From Oscillospiraceae bacterium (GTDB taxonomy: Bacteria; Bacillota; Clostridia; Oscillospirales; Oscillospiraceae): a DNA stretch of 64,000 nucleotides. Position numbers and translations under genes: made by a program. Below, in pieces: positions 1 through 8,861 of this stretch. The notes under the pieces were generated by a model that made no database searches, was not told where the DNA came from, and was given only the letters and a program-made list of their open reading frames with translations. The stretch spans positions 1-64,000 of the forward strand of contig JAFTYM010000011.1 in the NCBI GenBank assembly GCA_017461585.1, given 5' to 3'. Position 1 is the stretch's first letter. Every line of letters begins with the position of its first letter.

Positions 1-126
1 TCTCAAATAGAATTAATTTAAGTAGTTTTTTCACTACTCGAAGTCCCATTTCTGGTGCGCTCTGTTCTCTTACATTGTTTAATTTACAAGGTACACTCGC
101 TTAAGCTCTTCGCTCAGCGGAATTTA
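1..126 (-). other. rRNA operon leader, running into a 16S rRNA gene at the left edge
   Basis: This stretch lies downstream of two leftward promoters and holds no open reading frame. Read on the minus strand it contains a small stem-loop (AGTAGT/ACTACT near 23-38) and ends with TATTTGAGA. Bacterial 16S genes commonly begin (T)GAGAGTTTGAT, so the mature 16S 5' end probably lies within the first few bases of the window or just outside it. The two strong promoters in tandem are known for rRNA operons. The 16S identity is inference, because the gene itself is not in the window. Confidence 0.6.
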
Positions 127-155
127 AGAATATCACATCTTTTCCGCTTTGTCAA
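127..155 (-). promoter_or_regulatory. Sigma-A promoter P2 of the presumed rRNA operon
   Basis: Minus strand: -35 TTGACA at 150-155, a 17-base spacer and -10 TATTCT at 127-132. It points to the left edge. It is nearly consensus and lies about 110 bases downstream of an equally strong promoter, the tandem P1/P2 layout typical of rRNA operons. Confidence 0.75.
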
Positions 156-239
156 TACCTTTTTTCAAGTTTTTTAAAACTTTTTTCAGGCCCGACCCGA
201 GCTCTTCACTTTTCGCTGCGCTCTCTCAAGCGCTCAGTT

Positions 240-268
240 ATATTAACACTACAAAACACGTTTGTCAA
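240..268 (-). promoter_or_regulatory. Sigma-A promoter P1 of the presumed rRNA operon
   Basis: Minus strand: -35 TTGACA at 263-268, a 17-base spacer and -10 TAATAT at 240-245. The 10-base GTATTGACAA context is repeated at P2, suggesting the two promoters arose by duplication. It lies directly after the gerAB-like stop codon, so it also insulates the rRNA operon from the germination operon. Confidence 0.75.
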
Positions 269-289
269 TACTTTTTTCACAAATTTTTA

Positions 290-1357
290 TTATATTTTTT
301 GTCTAATTCGCCCAACCACAAAAAGTAGGGGAATTAATAAATAAACCACCAATATATTGATCATCGGTATCAAAATTCCCGAGATTATGAGCATAGAAAA
401 TGCGTTTTCTATCACAAAAACAGCCACGATCAAAGAAATTATTGCAGAAAAAATTATATTTTTTATTTTATTTTCTTTGCTTAACACCGTATCGCAAATC
501 TGACCGCATATTTTTAATAGAATAGTCACATAGACCAAATCCGTTATTACCCAAGTGATGATCACTGCTGCCTCTATGCGCTCCAGCACGCCTGCAAGCT
601 CAATATCCCTCAGCATTACGAAAAAGCTGTGCTGCAGACTTCCTATCAGCTCTTCTCCCAAAATACCGAGCGTAGTCACCGTTATCGCTGTAATTATCAA
701 TGTCATGATCAATACCGATTTATATCTGCCCGCTTTTTCATTTCCTGTTTTCAAAAAAGCGGCATAAGCTCCAATACCTATTATATTTGCGGCAGGTATC
801 GCACCGACAGCGATGTTGTCAACGTCTCTTACCGTAACCGGCAGCAGATTTGACGGTTCAATTTTAAATGCGGCTGTTACTAAAATTATTAATAGTATAG
901 CACCGATTACTGCAGCAAAGATTTCAGTCATCCTGCCGAGACTTTTCAGCTTGCCTGTTGCCATGTATACTCCGACAGCCAGCAAAGTAATCACAAATAT
1001 ACCACTCTGGCCATTTGGATATATGGACGATATCAGCCTTTCTGCGCTGCTCTTTACGATAAATCCGGTGTAGAACATCAGCCACAGCGCCAGAATCGCC
1101 AAAACTATTCTCCCTGCAATACTGCCGACCGCTTTTATTATCATGTCGCCAAGCGCCTCATCAGGAGCGCTTTTTTTCAGAAACCTGTGTATCAGCGCCG
1201 TCAGCATCAAAGCGACCGGCAGAGCAACTATTGGCGATAGCCATGCCGCCTTCCCGCCCATATTCACCGAAACCGCAGGAAACAGTCTGATTACCGGAGA
1301 CAGAAGTCCTACAAACAGCAGCGTATTCATTTGTTTTGTACTTATACTATCCTTCAC
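290..1357 (-). CDS. Spore germination receptor permease subunit (GerAB/GerKB family)
   Basis: Inner-membrane B subunit of a GerA-type nutrient germinant receptor, 355 residues, the usual family length. The chain is a run of about ten hydrophobic segments beginning near residue 10 (QMNTLLFVGLLSP) and ending in a long C-terminal helix, with the amino-acid/polyamine permease fold typical of GerAB. It is the last gene of a three-gene unit; it starts with GTG at 1357, preceded by GGAGAG, inside the 3' end of the C-subunit gene (11-base overlap), so translation is probably coupled. The family binds germinant in the spore inner membrane; the ligand here cannot be read from the sequence. Confidence 0.88.
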   Translation of the reverse strand: MKDSISTKQMNTLLFVGLLSPVIRLFPAVSVNMGGKAAWLSPIVALPVALMLTALIHRFLKKSAPDEALGDMIIKAVGSIAGRIVLAILALWLMFYTGFIVKSSAERLISSIYPNGQSGIFVITLLAVGVYMATGKLKSLGRMTEIFAAVIGAILLIILVTAAFKIEPSNLLPVTVRDVDNIAVGAIPAANIIGIGAYAAFLKTGNEKAGRYKSVLIMTLIITAITVTTLGILGEELIGSLQHSFFVMLRDIELAGVLERIEAAVIITWVITDLVYVTILLKICGQICDTVLSKENKIKNIIFSAIISLIVAVFVIENAFSMLIISGILIPMINILVVYLLIPLLFVVGRIRQKI

Positions 1358-2519
1358 CGTTTTTCTCTCCAGTATAATTCAACGAATTTTCCATATCATA
1401 GGTTCTCTCAAGCTTTGCTCTAATCTCTGTTTTAAACTGAAGATTTTCATATACTTTCTCCCAGTTATCATGCTCATCAGCAAGCTTATACGGATGCTTC
1501 AGATACAGCTTATCTCCCATACCGCAAAAATCCTCACCCAGTTCCGCAGATTTTAAAAGTACCGCCTGCACCGTCTCTTCTATTTCCACAGCAGCTGCTC
1601 TCTCCACCTTTTCCCTGAAACTCTCATTTAAATAATTCAGATCTTCCGCAGACTCTTCTATGTTCAGCTCCGCAGTAACTTTCACAGTAACAGTCGTTAG
1701 CTTTCCGCTTTCAAATATCGGTTCAAGATCCGTTTTGATATTGCTTATCTTCAGCGTTACCGCTCCGTGCCCCTCTGCTTCAACCGTGAGCATACCACTT
1801 TTTGTATGCCCCATAATTATTCCTGCGCCTTCTGTTACCCCTGTATCCAGGTACTCCTCAAGCTTTCCATCTTTAATTATGGCATATCCCATCGGCTTTA
1901 CACTCAGCGTCTCATCATCTCCGCCTGTATACAGCGGTTCACCCGCTTCTATGACATAAATCAGTGCCATGCCGCTTTTAGCCAAAGACGCCATCACATC
2001 TTTACAGGTAAAAACTTTTCCCGCAGCCATAAACTCCGATTTCTTTGAAATGGCTTCCAGCATATCCGAAACTGCCGTACTTTCTCCCGTAGTATCTTCC
2101 ATAAGTTTCTTCGCAGTCCCACCCTTTGCCAGATACAGGTCAGAGGAAAGCTGCATATAGACATTTCTGCCCACATAGTCAAGAACCTCCGTAATACCGT
2201 TTTGTAGGGCTGCCTCACCAATGATTATCTGCTGAACATGGGAAAAATACGCCTCGTCGCCAAGATAGCCGTTTTGAATCCCGTTTATCGCCTCAGCAAG
2301 AGTATCTGCTGTTGACGAGTATGTTTTTGCCTTTTTACCGTCCGCACCTATTCCTGTTGTGGCGGTAACCTCTACTACGCCGTCCGAATAATCAATGCCT
2401 ACTGTTTTTATCACCGCCAGCTCTTCCGGCTCACTATGAGCGCTATAAATATTAACATCTCCGCAGGCAGATAAAACAGGCATACATACTATTAATATAT
2501 ATAGTATAAATCTCTTCAC
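1347..2519 (-). CDS. Spore germination receptor lipoprotein subunit (GerAC/GerKC family)
   Basis: C subunit of the germinant receptor, 390 residues. The N terminus is a lipoprotein signal: Lys-Arg, a hydrophobic stretch, then lipobox LSAC with Cys19. The mature part carries the Ger(x)C features, including an early VKTVGIDY-type strand ('VIKTVGIDYSDG' near residues 37-48). The start is GTG, overlapping the stop of the upstream A-subunit gene as GTGA, so the two are translationally coupled. In the family, the lipoprotein sits on the outer face of the spore inner membrane and is needed for receptor function. Gene order A-C-B matches gerK-type operons. Confidence 0.88.
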   Translation of the reverse strand: MKRFILYILIVCMPVLSACGDVNIYSAHSEPEELAVIKTVGIDYSDGVVEVTATTGIGADGKKAKTYSSTADTLAEAINGIQNGYLGDEAYFSHVQQIIIGEAALQNGITEVLDYVGRNVYMQLSSDLYLAKGGTAKKLMEDTTGESTAVSDMLEAISKKSEFMAAGKVFTCKDVMASLAKSGMALIYVIEAGEPLYTGGDDETLSVKPMGYAIIKDGKLEEYLDTGVTEGAGIIMGHTKSGMLTVEAEGHGAVTLKISNIKTDLEPIFESGKLTTVTVKVTAELNIEESAEDLNYLNESFREKVERAAAVEIEETVQAVLLKSAELGEDFCGMGDKLYLKHPYKLADEHDNWEKVYENLQFKTEIRAKLERTYDMENSLNYTGEKNGEG

Positions 2520-3970
2520 TTTTTCTCCTTACGCAACTCAGGGTCCATGTGCTGTGTCTTCGTAATCGGAAATCGCAGCAGCTCTCTGATTTTGCTGCCC
2601 TTGCTCCCTGCAAAGGGCTCCATGTACGAAACGCCAAAGCTCTCCATGGAACATACATTATATATAAGTGCAGCAAAACCGAGAACAACGCCGTAAAGCC
2701 CGGCCGCAATTGCTGCCAGTACCAAAAGAAACCTGTGAACTCTAACGGCAGCGCTCATGTCCTGGTCGGGTACTGTGTAGGATGCTATTCCCGACAGGGC
2801 GATCACAATTACGACCACAGGGGATATTACCTTAGCCTCAACTGCAGACTGTCCGACTATAAGAGCACCGATTATCGACACCGTTTGACCGATTGTGTTG
2901 GGCAGGCGCAATCCTGCCTCCTGCAGAAGCTCAAATGCAATCAGCATCCCCAACACCTCAAGTGCCGAAGGAAACGGAACAGATTTTCTGCTCTCAATTA
3001 TGGACACCAGCAGCTTTGGCGGCAGCATCTCCTGATGATACATCACCACCGCAACATATAATGCGGGCAAGAGCAGCGCGATAATTACCGCCGCATAGCG
3101 AAGCAGAGTCATGGCAGACGCAACTATATAATGTTTTGCGTTGTCGTCGGGCACCTTATAAAACTGGGAAAACGTACCGGGAGCCAGATATCCCATAGGC
3201 AATCCGTCTATCAGAAGACCTACGCGCCCTTCAAGAAGGTTCATGCAGAATCTGTCAGGGCGCTCTGTTCTCAGCATCTGCGGGAACATGGATCTCGGCT
3301 TATCATAAATATGCTCTTCAACAGATGCAGCAGAAACCACGCTGTCAAAATCCGCATCTTTCAGTCTGCGTTCCATCTCCTCTACATATTCCATATTGGT
3401 ATAACCGTCTATATACGCGATCACCATTGATGTTTTTGATGTGGCGCCGACCGTTATCTGCTTCAGCCGCAGGTTGGGATTTCTCAGCTTTCTGCGCACC
3501 TGCATAGTATTGGTACGCATAATCTCAATAAAGACATCCTTAGAGCCCTTGACGACCTTTTCCTCTTTCGGCTCATCGATGGACCTTTTATCCGGAGACC
3601 GCACCTCGAAGGTCACGGCCGCTCCTGCAGCGTCAAACACAAGGGCACAAAAGCCGTTTAACATATCGTCAACTACCTGTTCAAGCTCTGTTCGCAAAAT
3701 TGCAGTATACGTGTAAATACCGCCTTTCAAGATAAGCTCTATAGCGTCACTTTCCAGTTCAACGGCTGCAAACCGCTCTTTTACCGTCGCGGGACGGATT
3801 ATTGTCTCTGCAACCGTAACTCCTGAAACAAGTCCGTCAATATAGCACACGGTAGCTTTGATTTTACCGTCTGCTCCGCCCAGCTGTATTTCTCTTGCAG
3901 ACAGGTCATAGCAGTTTTGAAAGGTATTTTTTACACTTTTTGACGATACAGGTCCGTTTCTATCACTCAT
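2516..3970 (-). CDS. Spore germination receptor subunit A (GerAA/GerKA family)
   Basis: First gene of the germinant-receptor operon, 484 residues from the preferred ATG at 3970. An in-frame TTG nine bases upstream is less well placed after GGAGAG. A large N-terminal soluble region (about 1-285) is followed by several membrane segments (about 285-450) and a basic cytoplasmic tail, the standard GerAA layout. Family motifs visible include the 'RPDRFCMNLLEGRVGLLIDG' region before the first membrane helix and the 'VPFPSALEVLGMLIAFELLQEAG' helix. Expression is expected in the forespore, but no convincing sigma-G box was assigned. Confidence 0.9.
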   Translation of the reverse strand: MSDRNGPVSSKSVKNTFQNCYDLSAREIQLGGADGKIKATVCYIDGLVSGVTVAETIIRPATVKERFAAVELESDAIELILKGGIYTYTAILRTELEQVVDDMLNGFCALVFDAAGAAVTFEVRSPDKRSIDEPKEEKVVKGSKDVFIEIMRTNTMQVRRKLRNPNLRLKQITVGATSKTSMVIAYIDGYTNMEYVEEMERRLKDADFDSVVSAASVEEHIYDKPRSMFPQMLRTERPDRFCMNLLEGRVGLLIDGLPMGYLAPGTFSQFYKVPDDNAKHYIVASAMTLLRYAAVIIALLLPALYVAVVMYHQEMLPPKLLVSIIESRKSVPFPSALEVLGMLIAFELLQEAGLRLPNTIGQTVSIIGALIVGQSAVEAKVISPVVVIVIALSGIASYTVPDQDMSAAVRVHRFLLVLAAIAAGLYGVVLGFAALIYNVCSMESFGVSYMEPFAGSKGSKIRELLRFPITKTQHMDPELRKEKK

Positions 3971-4044
3971 AGCTGTCAACTCTCCAACATTTCACTCCCT
4001 ATATTGTTACCCGCTCTCGTCGGAAAATACATCCAAAAACACAA

Positions 4045-4081
4045 AAAGACCTGCGTTGGACTAAAGCCAATGCAGGTCTTT
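4045..4081 (-). terminator. Rho-independent terminator after the foldase gene
   Basis: Stem AAAGACCTGC / GCAGGTCTTT extended by TTGG/CCAA around a short loop. On the minus strand it is followed by TTTTTGTGTTTTT. It ends the leftward transcript of the gene that stops at 4097 and separates it from the germination operon. Confidence 0.85.
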
Positions 4082-4096
4082 ATACATTATATATTA

Positions 4097-5194
4097 TTAA
4101 CCAAACGCCAGAAGGCTGTCCATCTCGACAGTATCATACGCTTCGTCATAGGAAACCTCAACCCTGTCTATCCATGAATTAAGATTAGCCTGGAACATTT
4201 CCTCCGCAACGATATATCTGAGGGTGTAGTAGTCATATCCGTAGCTCAGATAATCGCTGTGTGACATGGGAACTACATCAAAGTTTACGGGAAGTCTGAG
4301 AATTATGTGATAACCGTGAGAGGACTCGACAATTCCGCTGTATTCGCCTATCTCTAGTGCTGTAGTGCCATTAAAGAACTCATCTACCATATCTCCCTCC
4401 TGGAACAGATAACCATCAGGGAATGCAGCAATTCCCGGGTCTTCGGTAAATGAATACATCAGCTCATCAAATCTTCCCTCTACTTCTTCGGGAGCGCATT
4501 GGTCAAGCTGGACGATTATGCTCTCTGCCTTTTTAAGAGCTTCTTTTTTCTCCTCTTCCGTGAGCTCAACAGTATTGCCTGCTTCATCGGTTTTGGTTGT
4601 CAGGATAAGGATATGCTTTGTCATATAGTAGCCGTCCTCTGCTGTTTTATCAGCGCAGTCCTCGTCAGACACCTTGGAGCCGTCTATACCATACATGTGT
4701 TCAAAGCATTTCTCAGTAATAAGGTTTGTCTCTACTATATATTTATACATTTCCTTAGAGCAATGGGAGTCCTCAAGAGCTAAAACCGCAGCCTCTTCAC
4801 CGCCGTAGTTTTCGCACAGGGCAGTCCAGTTTTCCTCAACCACAGCCTTGTCCTCATCTGTCAGTTCGATGCCGAGACGTATCATCTGTGCTCTCACGGC
4901 ACCGGCGTAGAGAAACCACTCCTCAGACATGTGTTTTACATATTCCCAATAGGACATGCCGTCCTGAAGCTCTGCGTTCCAATCGGATATAATGCCGTAA
5001 ACGCTCTCCAGCTCAGTTTTATAATAGTATACGAAATATCTGTAAAAGTCCTCTGTGACCTCAGTTCCGTTAGCAGTAAACAGCACTCGGTTAACATCTT
5101 CAAGGTTCTCTTCCTCTTCCTTGGCATCACTTCCGCAGCCGCAGGTAAAAAGAAAAGTCAGAGCCAGTAAAAGTGCAATGATCTTAGTTTTCAT
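4097..5194 (-). CDS. PrsA-like peptidyl-prolyl isomerase lipoprotein (PpiC/parvulin domain)
   Basis: Probable extracytoplasmic foldase, 365 residues from ATG 5194 (GGAGG about seven bases upstream; the GTG just before it is too close). The N terminus is a signal with cysteines at 18 and 20, preceded by LFT or TCG, a slightly unusual lipobox; the mature part is very acidic (EEEENLED). Residues about 185-300 look like a parvulin domain, with 'KHILI' at its start and 'SSHGYHIILRL' at its end. Known relatives anchor to the outer membrane face and help secreted proteins fold. It may be read through from mfd upstream, but a stem-loop separates the two. Confidence 0.82.
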   Translation of the reverse strand: MKTKIIALLLALTFLFTCGCGSDAKEEEENLEDVNRVLFTANGTEVTEDFYRYFVYYYKTELESVYGIISDWNAELQDGMSYWEYVKHMSEEWFLYAGAVRAQMIRLGIELTDEDKAVVEENWTALCENYGGEEAAVLALEDSHCSKEMYKYIVETNLITEKCFEHMYGIDGSKVSDEDCADKTAEDGYYMTKHILILTTKTDEAGNTVELTEEEKKEALKKAESIIVQLDQCAPEEVEGRFDELMYSFTEDPGIAAFPDGYLFQEGDMVDEFFNGTTALEIGEYSGIVESSHGYHIILRLPVNFDVVPMSHSDYLSYGYDYYTLRYIVAEEMFQANLNSWIDRVEVSYDEAYDTVEMDSLLAFG

Positions 5195-5231
5195 CACATG
5201 CCTCCATTTATAATATCGCCTAACAATAGCA

Positions 5232-5259
5232 TGTATCGGCTGTTATTTCAACCGATACA
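5232..5259 (-). terminator. Stem-loop between mfd and the foldase gene
   Basis: Inverted repeat TGTATCGG ... CCGATACA with a 12-base loop, between the mfd stop and the foldase gene. The T-run behind it on the minus strand is poor, so it may attenuate rather than fully terminate. Confidence 0.45.
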
Positions 5260-5279
5260 CCGCTATGTTAAACGAAAAT

Positions 5280-8200
5280 TTACTTTTTTGCAGCAGCAAA
5301 GTCCCTTACAAATCTGGTTGCCTCGTCGATAACGCGGTTGGTTTTTATCTTAAGAGATATCATAGGCACCATGCCAGCCTCGATCTTCACTCTGCCTTTA
5401 TACTCGCTTCTTGCATAGAGTGCAGACACCTGCTCCATATTGAAATCGTCAATCTTGAACCTGAGCCAGCCGTTTTTCTGACTGATTTCGGGAATGCCCG
5501 CAGCGGACGCAACACCGCGCAAAAGTGCAATATTTACAAGGGCAATTACCTGTGTTGGTGGATCTCCAAAGCGGTCTATAAGCTCAGACACCATATCATC
5601 TGCATCCTCTTCCGTGCGGATAAGGGCAATTCTTCGGTAAAGGTCCATGCGCTGCTCTGCAGAGGGCACGTATTTTTCGGGAATATTGGCAGAAACGGCA
5701 AGATCTGCTGAGCACTCTGTCTTTACAGGTACTTTTTCGCCCTTCTCCTCCAATACAGCCTCTTCAAGAAGCTTAAGGTACATATCATAGCCAACGCTCA
5801 TCATGTGACCTGACTGTTCAGCGCCTAAGAGATTTCCCGCGCCGCGAATTTCAAGGTCGCGCATGGCGATTTTAAAGCCTGAGTTGAACTCTGCAAACTC
5901 ACGGATAGCTGAAAGTCGCTTTTCAGCTATTTCAGAAAGTGCCTTTCCCTGTCTGAAGGTAAAATAGGCATAAGCTCTTCTGGGGCTTCTGCCCACACGT
6001 CCTCTAATCTGGTGCAGCTGGGCAAGGCCCATTCTGTCCGCATCCTCAACGATAAGAGTGTTTACGTTCGGAATGTCAATGCCAGTTTCAATAATCGTAG
6101 TACATACAAGTATCTGTACCTCACCGGATGCCATCTTGTCCATTACCTCGCCCAGAGACTCTTCGTCCATCTTTCCGTGGGCAACGGCAACGGACGCACC
6201 GTCCGTAAGCTGAGATATTTTGCCTGCGATGCTCTCGATATTGTCTATTCTGTTGTGAAGATAGTAGATTTGACCGCCGCGGCTTATCTCTCGTCTCATA
6301 GCCTCAGCCAGCATACCCCAGTCGTGCTCCATAACAAAGGTCTGAACAGGCTGGCGGTTTTTAGGCGGCTCTTCAATGGTAGACATATCGCGGATTCCCG
6401 AAAGTGCCATGTTGAGCGTTCTGGGAATAGGAGTTGCGGAAAGAGTCAGAACGTCAACGTTCTTGGTCATTTCTTTAAGTGTCTCCTTATGGGAAACACC
6501 GAATCTCTGCTCTTCATCGACGATGAGCAGACCGAGATTTTTGAATAAAATATCCTTCTGAAGAAGTCTGTGAGTGCCGACCACAATGTCTACAGAGCCA
6601 CTTTTTATGTCACGAATTGCAGTTTTTATCTGTGTTTGTGTGCGAAACCTGCTCAAAACTTCAACTTTTACAGGAAAATCTGCAAAGCGCTTCATTATGG
6701 TCACATAGTGCTGCTGGGTAAGAACAGTGGTGGGAACAAGGATCGCCGCCTGCTTTCCGCCCAGTATACATTTCATAACTGCGCGCAGTGCGACCTCTGT
6801 TTTTCCGTAGCCAACGTCGCCGCATAAAAGTCTGTCCATAGGTATGGGCCTTTCCATATCCCCTTTTATTTCTTCAATGCATCTGAGCTGATCATCCGTC
6901 TCGCGGTAGCCGAAGGCCTCTTCAAATTCCGTCTGCCACACGGTGTCAGGGTCAAATGCATGCCCCTTCATGTGCTGACGCTGGGCATAGAGAGCAATAA
7001 GCTCCTTCGCCATTTTCTTAGCTGCGCCTTTGGCTTTTGTCTTTGTTTTTGCCCAATCTGCTCCACCCATTTTTGAGAGCTTTACAGGCGCATCCTCACC
7101 GCCGCCGATATACTTTGAAACGGTGTCGAGGTTTGTTGCGGGAACGTACAGGCTGTCAGTTCCTGCAAAGGCAATTTTGATATAGTCCTTTTCAACACCG
7201 TCCAGCTGCATTTTTGTAATGCCCACAAAACGACCGATACCGTGCTGATCATGAACCACGATATCGCCCGGCGAAAGGTCTGTATAGCTTGCAATTCGCT
7301 CTTTATTGGACTTTTTCGCTTTTTTTCTGCGCATCATCGGTTGACGGACCATCTGCCCCTCAGTAATCACAGCAAGCTTGGTTTGGGCAAACTCCATACC
7401 TGCGGACAAACCTCCGCAGGCAACGATACAGCTGCCAGCAGGCGGCATTTTCGTCAGCTTATAGTCTACAGCAGCAGGTACGCCGTTATTTGTCAGAAAT
7501 TCTGCAAGAGCATCGCATCTGCGCTCATCTCCGCATAAAATCACAGCCTTATATCCTGCTCCAATGTAGTAACCGATATCGGAAAGTGCCGTTTCCATGC
7601 TGCCGCCGTAAGATGAAAGCTGCTTTGTTTTAAGGTTCAACAGTGTTTTTTGATGTGTGGGATAAGATGACGAAGTAAAGCTGTCAGCCATTATAAAAGG
7701 ATGCTCAGCGAATTTTGCAATAAGCTCCTGCCATGTGTAGTTAAATCGCACCAGAGATGCTTCCAGCACGCCGTTTTCAAGAAGTGACGTAACATCAACG
7801 CTGAGCTGCATCTCAAAATTCTTAGCCTTATCGGCACATCTGCCCGGCTCGCACATGAACACTATCCAATCCTCTGGGATATAATCCGCAGCTGTCGCCA
7901 TAGTGTCATACACAAGCTCCATATATTTATCCGCAGAGGGCAAAGTTCCGCCTCTCTGCAGACGTTCAATATCACTTTCAATATTTTTAATAAGGTTTTC
8001 CACATGCTTTTTGCGCTTAGAAACCCTTGTAAGAAGATTTTTCAGCTTCTCCTCGAGACTTCCGCCAATACTTGCAGCAGCCATAGTCTCATAAGACGGC
8101 AGAATGAGTGCGTTGTCTATAACCTCGGTTCTGCGCTGGGTTGAGACTTCAAAAAGACTCATAGAGTCTACCTCATCTCCCCAGAACTCAACACGGACAG

Positions 8201-8768
8201 GGTCCATGTTTAAAGGTGAGAAAAAGTCCAGAATACCGCCTCTAACGGCAAACTGTCCCACACCTTCTACCTGCTCTGTTCTGCTGTAGCCTGCTTTTAC
8301 CAGTATTTCAGTAAGCTTTTCTACGGAATATTCTCCGCTCATTTTTATTTCAAAGGAAATCTCGCTCATTATTTCAGGAGGAACAGTTCTCAGCAGAAGG
8401 CCCTCAATAGTTGCAATCACAAGGTCTGTCTCTCCTCTTGCAATATCAAAAAGTGTGCAGATTCGCGACTGTTCATCCTGTCGTGAGGCGCTTTCCACGT
8501 TATAGAATACGTACTCTCTTCCTGTGAGCATGCTCGCTTTTTTGCCCGTAAACGTGAAAATATCAGAGGCAAAGCGCTTTGCCTCCATATCGTCAGAGCA
8601 CACTATACATACGGGAAGTCCCGTACTTTCCATAACTGACGCCAGTACGGCTGCCTTGTGAACAGGGCTTACTCCTGAAATTACCGCAGGACAAAGTCCG
8701 CCCTCTACAGATGACGCAAGTTTTCCTATTTCTTCCTCTTTAAGAAGCTCGTTTATAAGTGCTTTCAA
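5280..8768 (-). CDS. mfd: Transcription-repair coupling factor Mfd
   Basis: ATP-dependent translocase that removes stalled RNA polymerase and recruits UvrA, about 1162 residues. An N-terminal UvrB-like region is followed by the RNA-polymerase-interaction domain ('GDIVVHDQHGIGRFVGI'), then the RecG-like motor with Walker A 'GDVGYGKTEVA', the DEEQ box in 'IVDEEQRFGV', and motif VI 'QIRGRVGRS', ending in the TRCF domain. The start chosen is TTG at 8768, eight bases after AAAGGAG; an upstream in-frame ATG at 8813 falls inside a stem-loop and lacks a ribosome-binding site. It follows rsmG across a parS site, and its partners uvrA and uvrB are also in the window. Confidence 0.96.
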   Translation of the reverse strand: MKALINELLKEEEIGKLASSVEGGLCPAVISGVSPVHKAAVLASVMESTGLPVCIVCSDDMEAKRFASDIFTFTGKKASMLTGREYVFYNVESASRQDEQSRICTLFDIARGETDLVIATIEGLLLRTVPPEIMSEISFEIKMSGEYSVEKLTEILVKAGYSRTEQVEGVGQFAVRGGILDFFSPLNMDPVRVEFWGDEVDSMSLFEVSTQRRTEVIDNALILPSYETMAAASIGGSLEEKLKNLLTRVSKRKKHVENLIKNIESDIERLQRGGTLPSADKYMELVYDTMATAADYIPEDWIVFMCEPGRCADKAKNFEMQLSVDVTSLLENGVLEASLVRFNYTWQELIAKFAEHPFIMADSFTSSSYPTHQKTLLNLKTKQLSSYGGSMETALSDIGYYIGAGYKAVILCGDERRCDALAEFLTNNGVPAAVDYKLTKMPPAGSCIVACGGLSAGMEFAQTKLAVITEGQMVRQPMMRRKKAKKSNKERIASYTDLSPGDIVVHDQHGIGRFVGITKMQLDGVEKDYIKIAFAGTDSLYVPATNLDTVSKYIGGGEDAPVKLSKMGGADWAKTKTKAKGAAKKMAKELIALYAQRQHMKGHAFDPDTVWQTEFEEAFGYRETDDQLRCIEEIKGDMERPIPMDRLLCGDVGYGKTEVALRAVMKCILGGKQAAILVPTTVLTQQHYVTIMKRFADFPVKVEVLSRFRTQTQIKTAIRDIKSGSVDIVVGTHRLLQKDILFKNLGLLIVDEEQRFGVSHKETLKEMTKNVDVLTLSATPIPRTLNMALSGIRDMSTIEEPPKNRQPVQTFVMEHDWGMLAEAMRREISRGGQIYYLHNRIDNIESIAGKISQLTDGASVAVAHGKMDEESLGEVMDKMASGEVQILVCTTIIETGIDIPNVNTLIVEDADRMGLAQLHQIRGRVGRSPRRAYAYFTFRQGKALSEIAEKRLSAIREFAEFNSGFKIAMRDLEIRGAGNLLGAEQSGHMMSVGYDMYLKLLEEAVLEEKGEKVPVKTECSADLAVSANIPEKYVPSAEQRMDLYRRIALIRTEEDADDMVSELIDRFGDPPTQVIALVNIALLRGVASAAGIPEISQKNGWLRFKIDDFNMEQVSALYARSEYKGRVKIEAGMVPMISLKIKTNRVIDEATRFVRDFAAAKK

Positions 8769-8789
8769 AATACTCGCTCCTTTCAAACA

Positions 8790-8832
8790 CGACAAGTACC
8801 CCGATATTTGCATATCGGGGGGTATTGTGTCG
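8790..8832. repeat. Long stem-loop between parS and mfd
   Basis: Core stem CCCCGATAT/ATATCGGGG (8799-8820, loop TTGC), extended outward by TA/TA and by CGACA/TGTCG at 8790-8832. There is no T-run on the minus strand, so it is a weak terminator at best. It lies between the parS site and the mfd ribosome-binding site and could attenuate mfd or insulate the parS complex. Confidence 0.55.
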
Positions 8833-8841
8833 AATCAAAAT

Positions 8842-8857
8842 TGTTTCACGTGAAACA
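8842..8857. promoter_or_regulatory. parS centromere site 1
   Basis: TGTTTCACGTGAAACA, a perfect 16-base palindrome equal to the well-known ParB/Spo0J binding site. The symmetry extends to 22 bases (8839-8860). It sits in the gap between rsmG and mfd, about 1.2 kb downstream of parB, where ParB loads and spreads to organise the origin. Confidence 0.95.
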
Positions 8858-8861
8858 ATTC

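Noticed and set aside
5198..5279. A clear sigma-A promoter for the foldase lipoprotein.
   Set aside because: TATTAT is present but no acceptable -35 box at proper spacing was found.
8769..8813. A longer mfd start (ATG at 8813) adding 15 residues.
   Set aside because: It runs through a stem-loop and has no ribosome-binding site, while TTG 8768 follows AAAGGAG at ideal spacing.
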